Shown one piece after another: positions 6,409-11,545 of a DNA stretch of 11,545 nucleotides. Both the position numbers and the translations under genes were made by a program. A model generated the notes under the pieces. It saw only the letters and a list, made by a program, of their open reading frames with translations. It had not been told where the DNA came from and ran no database searches. The number at the start of each line of letters is the position of its first letter. Position 1 is the stretch's first letter. Source of the DNA: Syntrophomonas sp. UBA4911 (lineage in GTDB: Bacteria; Bacillota; Syntrophomonadia; Syntrophomonadales; Syntrophomonadaceae). The stretch covers positions 1-11,545 of the forward strand of contig DHCD01000013.1 in the NCBI GenBank assembly GCA_002398105.1, in the 5' to 3' direction.

Positions 6409-7971
6409 GTGCCGTATCATAACGTGGCGGAGTTTTTGCTATTGAACGCCAATCGCTATCCGCAGAAAACAGCGCTTATTTGCCGGAACCGGCGCATAAG
6501 CTATCAAGATTTAAACCAAAAGGTAAACTCCATTGCCAATGGCTTGTTGGCATTAGGTATCGTTCCGGGAGATAAAGCAGGTTATTTACTGCCGAACTCC
6601 AACTATTTAATTGAGGTCTATTATGCCCTGCAAAAAATAGGGGCGGTCGCGGTTCCGCTCAACAGCAGAGTAATATCCCGGGAGATAGAATTTTTGGTTT
6701 ATAATAGCCAATGCCGGGCTCTGTTTTTTGCCGATTTTCTAGCCCCTAAAGTACAGGAAATCAAAAAGAATTTAAAAACGGTAGAGTTTTTAATCTCTGC
6801 GGGAGAGACGGAAGGTGCCTACAGCCTGGAAAAGGTGGCGGCCCTGGGCGATATAAGTGAACCGGTGATTTTTCGAGATGAGGATGCTCCTTCCCGTATC
6901 CAGTTTACCGGTGGGACCACCGGTTTGCCTAAAGGGGCGATGCGTAGCCATTATGCCGAAATATCGCAAATGCTCGGGGGCATGATTTCAAGCGGCGTCG
7001 GGGCCAATCCGGACGAAGTGGTATTGATTCACTGTCCGCTGGATCACCATGCGGGACATAGCTGGTTTAATTACACCCTGGCGGCGGGAGGGACATTAAT
7101 CATATGTGATTCTTTACAGCCGGATGAAATATTATCGTTGATCGAAAGAGAACGGGCGACCTATTTATTGTTCTTACCTCCCAGTACTTATCTGCGTGTG
7201 CTGGACTGTCCAAGCTTGGCCGACTATGATCTGAGCTCGGTGAAGCTGGCGCAGAGCGCGGCCGGTTACACTTCGCCGGAGATTATCAAACGGATCTGCA
7301 CCGGATTTTCCAATTGCCGCATGAAATATGGCTGGGGACAGACAGAGAGCGGATTGGGCACCAGCCTCATATTTACTTTGGATATGGTGGAAAAAGATGT
7401 TCCCGAACTTGCCAGTATCGGCAAACCCATGCCTTTTATCGAATTAAAGATTGTAGATGAAGATGGCCGTGAGCTGGGAGTAGGCGAAGTAGGGGAATGC
7501 CTTTCCCGGGGGCCGGCCGCTATGGGCGGCTATTATAATCAGCCGGAACTTACCGATAGCTGCCTCACATCCGACGGCTGGATTCATACCGGCGATCTTA
7601 TGAAGCGGGATGAATATGACTACTTCTATTTCGTATCCCGGAAAAAGAATATGATTAAATCCGGCGGGGAAAACGTTTTTTCGCAGGAGGTGGAAAACAT
7701 CATCCGCAAACATCCGGCGGTAGTCAATTGTGTCGTGTTCGGTATCCCTGATCGCCATCTCGGAGAAGCGGTTGCGGCCGTTGTGCAATTGGGGGAGGGC
7801 TGCGCTATGAACTTAAAACAATTACAGGAGCATTGCCGGGAGTACCTGTCAAGCTATAAAAAACCCCGCTATGCTGATTTTGTCAGCGTTTTACCGATGG
7901 ATGCCGCCGGTAAAATACGTATCTACAGATTGCAGGAAATCTATAAAGAAAAATTCAAAAACCAATCATGA
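6409..7971 (+). CDS. Acyl-CoA ligase (AMP-forming), CaiC/FadD-type
   Basis: A 520-residue adenylate-forming ligase that activates a carboxylic acid to its CoA thioester through an acyl-AMP. Visible motifs: P-loop FTGGTTGLPKGA (166-177), YGWGQTE (307-313), TGDL (394-397), hinge and C-domain entry SRKKNMIKSGGENV (410-423), and Lys502 in AAGKIRI as the adenylation lysine. The chosen start is GTG 6409, 7 nt after a perfect AAGGAGG (6395-6401). An in-frame ATG at 6340 would overlap the previous gene, lacks a good site and adds a 23-residue tail unlike the family. It sits where caiC would in a carnitine operon, but I do not recognise enough CaiC-specific sequence to name it. It probably primes the cycle that the CoA-transferase then sustains. 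Confidence 0.9.
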   Translation: MPYHNVAEFLLLNANRYPQKTALICRNRRISYQDLNQKVNSIANGLLALGIVPGDKAGYLLPNSNYLIEVYYALQKIGAVAVPLNSRVISREIEFLVYNSQCRALFFADFLAPKVQEIKKNLKTVEFLISAGETEGAYSLEKVAALGDISEPVIFRDEDAPSRIQFTGGTTGLPKGAMRSHYAEISQMLGGMISSGVGANPDEVVLIHCPLDHHAGHSWFNYTLAAGGTLIICDSLQPDEILSLIERERATYLLFLPPSTYLRVLDCPSLADYDLSSVKLAQSAAGYTSPEIIKRICTGFSNCRMKYGWGQTESGLGTSLIFTLDMVEKDVPELASIGKPMPFIELKIVDEDGRELGVGEVGECLSRGPAAMGGYYNQPELTDSCLTSDGWIHTGDLMKRDEYDYFYFVSRKKNMIKSGGENVFSQEVENIIRKHPAVVNCVVFGIPDRHLGEAVAAVVQLGEGCAMNLKQLQEHCREYLSSYKKPRYADFVSVLPMDAAGKIRIYRLQEIYKEKFKNQS

Positions 7972-8070
7972 TTGATTTTCAAACCGCGGCATGGTTCTGG
8001 TGATAAATGCCCGGATAAATCCTAAATTTTTTCATTTTCATAAATTTTGATCAGCAGGGAGGAATGACGC

Positions 8071-10125
8071 ATGACAGGCTTTCCCCATTTGATGTCCCCA
8101 ATCCAGGTCGGTTCTTTGACCCTTAAAAACAGGCTTATCAGTACTTCTATGTCGCCGGGCCTCGGTTATACCGACGAAAATTGCCGCCCCACCCAGCGCC
8201 TCCTGAATTATATAGAAGAAAGGGCCCGGGGAGAAACCGCCCTGATCTGCCAAACGGTTTATACTTATCCCAAGGATCCCACCAGAGGCAGAACGTTTTT
8301 CCCGGCAGCCTATTCCGATGAACAAATTCCGGGATTGGCCAGGATGGCGGAGGCGGTTCATAAGCATAACGGCTTGCTGGCCGGCCAGCTTTGCTGTGTG
8401 CACTGGTGGCGCCGCAGTCCCGATGAACAGGAAGATCATTGGGGACCCTCTCCCATTCATTTTGTGAAAAATATGAAACCCTTTCTGACCATGTCAAAGG
8501 ATGACATAAAGATTTTCACCTCCCAGTTTGTGAATACCAGTCGGATATTTAAAGCCGCGGGATGGGACGCGGTGGAGATTATGGCCGGTGTGGGCGGGGT
8601 CGTCAGCCGCTTTATGTCCCCGGCCACGAATAACCGCACCGACGAGTATGGAGGCAGTATTGAAAACCGCTGCCGTTTTTTATTGGAGATCATTGCCGGC
8701 ATCAGGGAAGTTTGCGGAGAAGAGTTTCCCATCCTTTGCCGCTGGACCCCGATTGATTATGTGCCCGGGGGCAATGAACTGGAGGAAGCCCAAAAAATAG
8801 CGGTCATTCTGGATCAAGCCGGTGTGGCCTGGCACAATCTGCAAATGGGCTGGCATGAAAGTTCCGTGCCGTTGACCATCAAGCGGGTGCCGGACGGACA
8901 CTTTGCCTGGATATCCCATGAAGTAAAAAAGCTGGTTACGGCTCCGGTGGTAACAGCTTACCGGGAAACAGATCCCTATATTATGGAAAAGATTCTGGCT
9001 GAAGGCAAAGCCAATATTATAGGCGGCTTGCGTTATAATATAGCCGATCCGGAATTTGCCAAAAAAATTAGAGAAAACCGTCCCCAAGATATCAGGATGT
9101 GCATATGCTGCTGCCGCTGCCTGGATGATGTGGTCAGCGGGGGAAAACCCATGAATTATTGTGGGGTAAACCCCCGGCTGGGCCCTGAAATTGATGCGCC
9201 GCTGACGAAAGCGGAATCACCCCGAGAGGTCGTGGTCATCGGCGCGGGCCCGGCCGGCTTATCCGCCGCCCTGACCGCCGCCCAACGCGGGCACCGGGTT
9301 ACGGTTTATGAAAAGGCTCCCCGTATAGGCGGGTGCCTGGCTATGAGCCCGATATTCAGCCCTATCTATGAACGCCTGCTGCAATATTACAAGAATCAGT
9401 TCTCCCAAATGCCGCAGATTAGAGTGGCCTTGAACACCGAAGTTACCCCGGAACTGGTATTGAATCATAACCCGGACGCCGTGATCGTAGCGGTGGGAGG
9501 CAACCCGGTGGAGCTCCAGGTTCCGGGCAGCGATAAGGGCAATATTGTCACTTCCCACGATTTTATGGAGATGCTGAATGGCAATCCTCCCCAGAAAAAA
9601 GGCTGGGCCCATCAATTTATGTTCAGGGCCGCTGCAGTTTTTCTTAAATATTTCTATTCGCCCCGGCTGGTGAGAAGATTGCTGGGGATGCCCTGGCCCT
9701 TTGGCCGGCGGGTGGCCATTGTCGGCGGCGGCCTGCCCGGATGTGATCTGGCTCTGGCATTAATGAAAACCGACCGCCAGATTGCAATTTTTGAGGAAGG
9801 CAGAAAAATCGGATATGACATAGGCGCCAGCGAACGGTTCCATACCACTTCCGATTTAAAAAAGGCTCCCAATGTACGACTGGAACCATCCAGTCAGATT
9901 ACGGAAATCAATGACCAGGGGATAAAAGTTCGGCGGGAAGACACAACCGAGTATCATTATGAAGCCGACACCGTTTCTGTCACCCTGGGATTTGAAAAAA
10001 ATATGGATTTATTCAGTCAGCTACAGGGGAAAGGGCCGACTGTAAAAGCAGCCGGAGACTGCGTCAATCCCCGCCGGATGGCCGACGCCACCAAGGAAGG
10101 ATATTTAGCCGCTATAGAAATATAA
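8071..10125 (+). CDS. Fe-S flavoenzyme, dienoyl-CoA reductase / TMADH family (FMN barrel plus FAD/NAD(P)H domains)
   Basis: A 684-residue protein with the FadH layout. An Old Yellow Enzyme FMN barrel spans about 1-335 (opening PIQVGSLTLKNR, then NRTDEYGGSIENR at 188-200 and MGWHES at 259-264). A 4Fe-4S motif follows, Cys344-x2-Cys347-x2-Cys350-x13-Cys364, with spare Cys346 and Cys348. Next come dinucleotide folds VVVIGAGPAGLSAA (387-400) and VAIVGGGLPG (548-557), ending with AAGDCVNP (660-667). His262 aligns with FadH His252. The usual barrel motif AHGYL reads GVGGV (173-177), so the His/Asn and the Tyr (FadH Tyr166) are missing. The Cys that binds FMN in trimethylamine dehydrogenase is also absent. 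GGGAGG (8057-8062) sets the start. It probably acts on a CoA-linked unsaturated or amine-bearing chain using NAD(P)H. The exact reaction is unknown; BaiCD/BaiH-like and enoate reductase-like roles remain open. Confidence 0.85.
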   Translation: MTGFPHLMSPIQVGSLTLKNRLISTSMSPGLGYTDENCRPTQRLLNYIEERARGETALICQTVYTYPKDPTRGRTFFPAAYSDEQIPGLARMAEAVHKHNGLLAGQLCCVHWWRRSPDEQEDHWGPSPIHFVKNMKPFLTMSKDDIKIFTSQFVNTSRIFKAAGWDAVEIMAGVGGVVSRFMSPATNNRTDEYGGSIENRCRFLLEIIAGIREVCGEEFPILCRWTPIDYVPGGNELEEAQKIAVILDQAGVAWHNLQMGWHESSVPLTIKRVPDGHFAWISHEVKKLVTAPVVTAYRETDPYIMEKILAEGKANIIGGLRYNIADPEFAKKIRENRPQDIRMCICCCRCLDDVVSGGKPMNYCGVNPRLGPEIDAPLTKAESPREVVVIGAGPAGLSAALTAAQRGHRVTVYEKAPRIGGCLAMSPIFSPIYERLLQYYKNQFSQMPQIRVALNTEVTPELVLNHNPDAVIVAVGGNPVELQVPGSDKGNIVTSHDFMEMLNGNPPQKKGWAHQFMFRAAAVFLKYFYSPRLVRRLLGMPWPFGRRVAIVGGGLPGCDLALALMKTDRQIAIFEEGRKIGYDIGASERFHTTSDLKKAPNVRLEPSSQITEINDQGIKVRREDTTEYHYEADTVSVTLGFEKNMDLFSQLQGKGPTVKAAGDCVNPRRMADATKEGYLAAIEI

Positions 10126-10150
10126 ATTTATTTGAAACGGAGATTAGAAA

Positions 10151-10966
10151 ATGAACAACAGTAATATGTTAAATAACAGCGTAATTATTGATAAAAGGGC
10201 TGACGGGGTGGCATTGGTCATCATTAATAAGCCGGCGCGAAGAAATGCCCTTGATCCTCATTTAATGGATGATCTAACCGATGCTTTTCAAACCCTGGAC
10301 GACGATAACGAGGTTAAAGTGATCATTCTCAAGGGGCAGGGGGATCATTTCTCCTCAGGCGGAGATTTAAAGGCAATAGAACCGGGTCCGCGCCCGATTG
10401 AGGAAAAAAGAAAAATGCTGCGCCGATATGCCCGCACCATACAGGCCATTCAAAATATGGATAAACCGGTTATCGCTATGGTTAAGGGTTATGCGGTGGG
10501 GGGAGGGATGAGCCTGGCTCTGGCTTGTGACCTGATCTTGGCTTCGGAAGATGCCAGGTTTAGCTGTAATTTTCTGAAAGTCGGTATTGTGCCGGAAATG
10601 GGGGCGATGTTGTTCCTGCCGCAAGCTCTGGGTCTCTACCGGGCCAAAGATTTGTGGTTCACCGGGAGAATAGTGGAAGCGGCAGAAGCCCGGGCCATGG
10701 GTTTTGTCAATCAAGTGTTCCCCAGTGAAGAAATTGAAGCGGCAACCATATCTCTGGCGCAGGAGCTTGCATTGCTTCCCTCTGTTTCCCTGCGCATTAC
10801 CAAACGCATTGCTAATGCCACCGTCAATCACATGCTGAATACCATATTGGACTGCGAAGCTCAATCCTCGCCGTTCTGCTCGGAAAGCGACGACCATAAG
10901 GCATATGTGGAGTCGTTCCGCCATAAAAAGAAAGCAAGCGAAAATATATCAGATCCGACCGCTTAG
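10151..10966 (+). CDS. Crotonase-fold enzyme (enoyl-CoA hydratase/isomerase superfamily), non-hydratase active site
   Basis: A 271-residue crotonase-superfamily protein, typical length, starting 25 bp after the flavoenzyme gene with ACGGAGA (10137-10143) as binding site. The CoA pocket and oxyanion hole are intact: HFSSGGDLK (66-74) and GYAVGGGMSLALACD (113-127). Both glutamates needed for hydration in rat enoyl-CoA hydratase (Glu144, Glu164), which E. coli CaiD also keeps, are replaced by Ser121 and Phe141. An acidic residue remains at Glu149 in VGIVPEMG, the position of the Asp in PaaG-type isomerases and probably of the dehalogenase nucleophile. Thus a double-bond isomerase, a lyase or another CoA-thioester reaction is more likely than simple hydration. 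It occupies the place of caiD in the operon. No convincing terminator follows. Confidence 0.88.
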   Translation: MNNSNMLNNSVIIDKRADGVALVIINKPARRNALDPHLMDDLTDAFQTLDDDNEVKVIILKGQGDHFSSGGDLKAIEPGPRPIEEKRKMLRRYARTIQAIQNMDKPVIAMVKGYAVGGGMSLALACDLILASEDARFSCNFLKVGIVPEMGAMLFLPQALGLYRAKDLWFTGRIVEAAEARAMGFVNQVFPSEEIEAATISLAQELALLPSVSLRITKRIANATVNHMLNTILDCEAQSSPFCSESDDHKAYVESFRHKKKASENISDPTA

Positions 10967-11072
10967 CGGGCGCCCCGGAGGGCAAAGAACCACCGCCGTT
11001 CCATGCGGTTATCAGCAGGAGAATAGAAAAAGGCAATTACTGTTATCTACAGATTCGTAATGTATCAAATGG

Positions 11073-11102
11073 TTCCCATTATTAAGCCGCCTATGCTATA
11101 CT
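11073..11102 (+). promoter_or_regulatory. Sigma-70-type promoter for the thioesterase gene
   Basis: TATACT (11097-11102) is preceded by TG-N (11094-11096), making an extended -10. TTCCCA (11073-11078) is a fair -35 at 18-bp spacing. The start would be near 11109, about 30 nt before the thioesterase start. This suggests that the last gene is a separate transcription unit, although no clear terminator separates it from the upstream operon. Confidence 0.55.
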
Positions 11103-11138
11103 TAAAACTGCTAATCCATTGGGAAGTGAGGGATTTTT

Positions 11139-11545
11139 TTGACCAGTTTTACGAACGGGAGTCCTTTGCAGGAACAGTTAAAGAATGTGGCTAATCCGTG
11201 TGCGGAATTAATGCAGCCGAAATTCATAGAGTATATAGAAAATGAAAGCATAACTTATAATTTTCCAGTATTAGATATTTATTTAAATCCCTGGAAGTGT
11301 ATGCAGGGCGGTTTTATCTCCGCCGCTTTTGATAATGCTTTTGGCGCGCTGGCTATATTGGCAACCGGAAAATTCGAGGTCAGCAGTTTGGATCTGAATG
11401 TGAATTATCACCGGTCGATTTTGGCCGATGATACGTTGACGGTCAAAGTTTATTTAAAATCTAAAGGAAAAAGCATTATCAGCCTATGGGGAGAATCATT
11501 TGATTCCTGCGACCGGTTAATTGCTACCGCTACCAGCAAAATAAT
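11139..11545 (+). CDS. Hotdog-fold acyl-CoA thioesterase, PaaI-like (partial, 3' end outside window)
   Basis: At least 135 residues are open to the window edge without a stop. The central segment MQGGFISAAFDNAFGAL (55-71) is the hotdog helix with the Gly-Gly turn and Asp65 typical of PaaI-type acyl-CoA thioesterases. The usual HGG histidine is Gln56. NYHRSI (89-94), then a beta strand with KSKGKSI (108-113) and LIATATSK (127-134), complete the fold pattern. TTG 11139 is chosen as start because GAGGG (11128-11132) lies 6 nt upstream and the N-terminal residues before Met25 (LQEQLKNVANP) look like real protein. GTG 11187 and ATG 11211 are weaker alternatives. It may release free acid and CoA from stalled thioesters made by the upstream pathway. 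This is suggested by proximity only. Confidence 0.8.
   Translation, partial: MTSFTNGSPLQEQLKNVANPCAELMQPKFIEYIENESITYNFPVLDIYLNPWKCMQGGFISAAFDNAFGALAILATGKFEVSSLDLNVNYHRSILADDTLTVKVYLKSKGKSIISLWGESFDSCDRLIATATSKI

Noticed and set aside
8071..10125. Calling the flavoenzyme a trimethylamine dehydrogenase
   Set aside because: The Fe-S spacing fits, but the cysteine that covalently binds FMN (Cys30 in TMADH, in VPHC) is missing in the corresponding STSMS segment, and the active-site His/Tyr pattern differs.
10967..11040. Short GC-rich inverted repeats after the crotonase gene as the operon terminator
   Set aside because: Stems are only 4-5 bp (for example GCCC-CGGA-GGGC) and no run of T follows.

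Overview
The window looks like chromosomal DNA from an anaerobic Firmicute. The grounds are strong AGGAGG-type ribosome binding sites, a short-signal lipoprotein phosphatase, a sigma-54 promoter and CoA-dependent reductive genes. Negativicutes (Sporomusaceae-like) or the Desulfitobacterium/Desulfosporosinus group would fit, but this is inference; nothing in the window fixes the taxon. I see no phage, transposon, CRISPR or RNA gene.

Left part (1-1754): one minus-strand gene encodes a secreted, lipid-anchored alkaline phosphatase. Upstream of it is a perfect TATAAT -10 box, preceded not by a good -35 but by six TTT/TTA half-sites spaced exactly 11 bp apart. This is the layout of a PhoB/PhoP-activated (phosphate starvation) promoter. 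A hairpin at 25-57 probably terminates the gene.

Centre (1884-10966): a seven-gene plus-strand cluster starts from a near-perfect sigma-54 promoter (2038-2053). A perfect 12-bp dyad lies about 165 bp upstream of the predicted transcription start, where an enhancer-binding activator would sit. Gene order: CaiA-type acyl-CoA dehydrogenase/reductase, FixA and FixB (electron transfer flavoprotein), CaiB-type CoA-transferase, acyl-CoA ligase, an Fe-S/FMN/FAD oxidoreductase of the dienoyl-CoA reductase/trimethylamine dehydrogenase family, and a crotonase-fold enzyme. The first four closely resemble the E. coli carnitine (cai) and fix genes. The set departs from that model: the crotonase lacks both hydratase glutamates, the flavoenzyme lacks the usual active-site His and Tyr, and fixC, fixX, caiT and caiE are absent.

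Working together (inference): the ligase primes an unsaturated or betaine-like carboxylic acid with CoA, and the CoA-transferase passes CoA from product to new substrate. The flavoenzyme and crotonase remodel the acyl chain (reduction, C-N chemistry or double-bond movement). CaiA with FixAB reduces the 2-enoyl-CoA. The result would be an anaerobic electron sink whose substrate cannot be named from sequence alone.

Right end (11073-11545): a separate sigma-70-type promoter drives a PaaI-like hotdog thioesterase that runs off the window.
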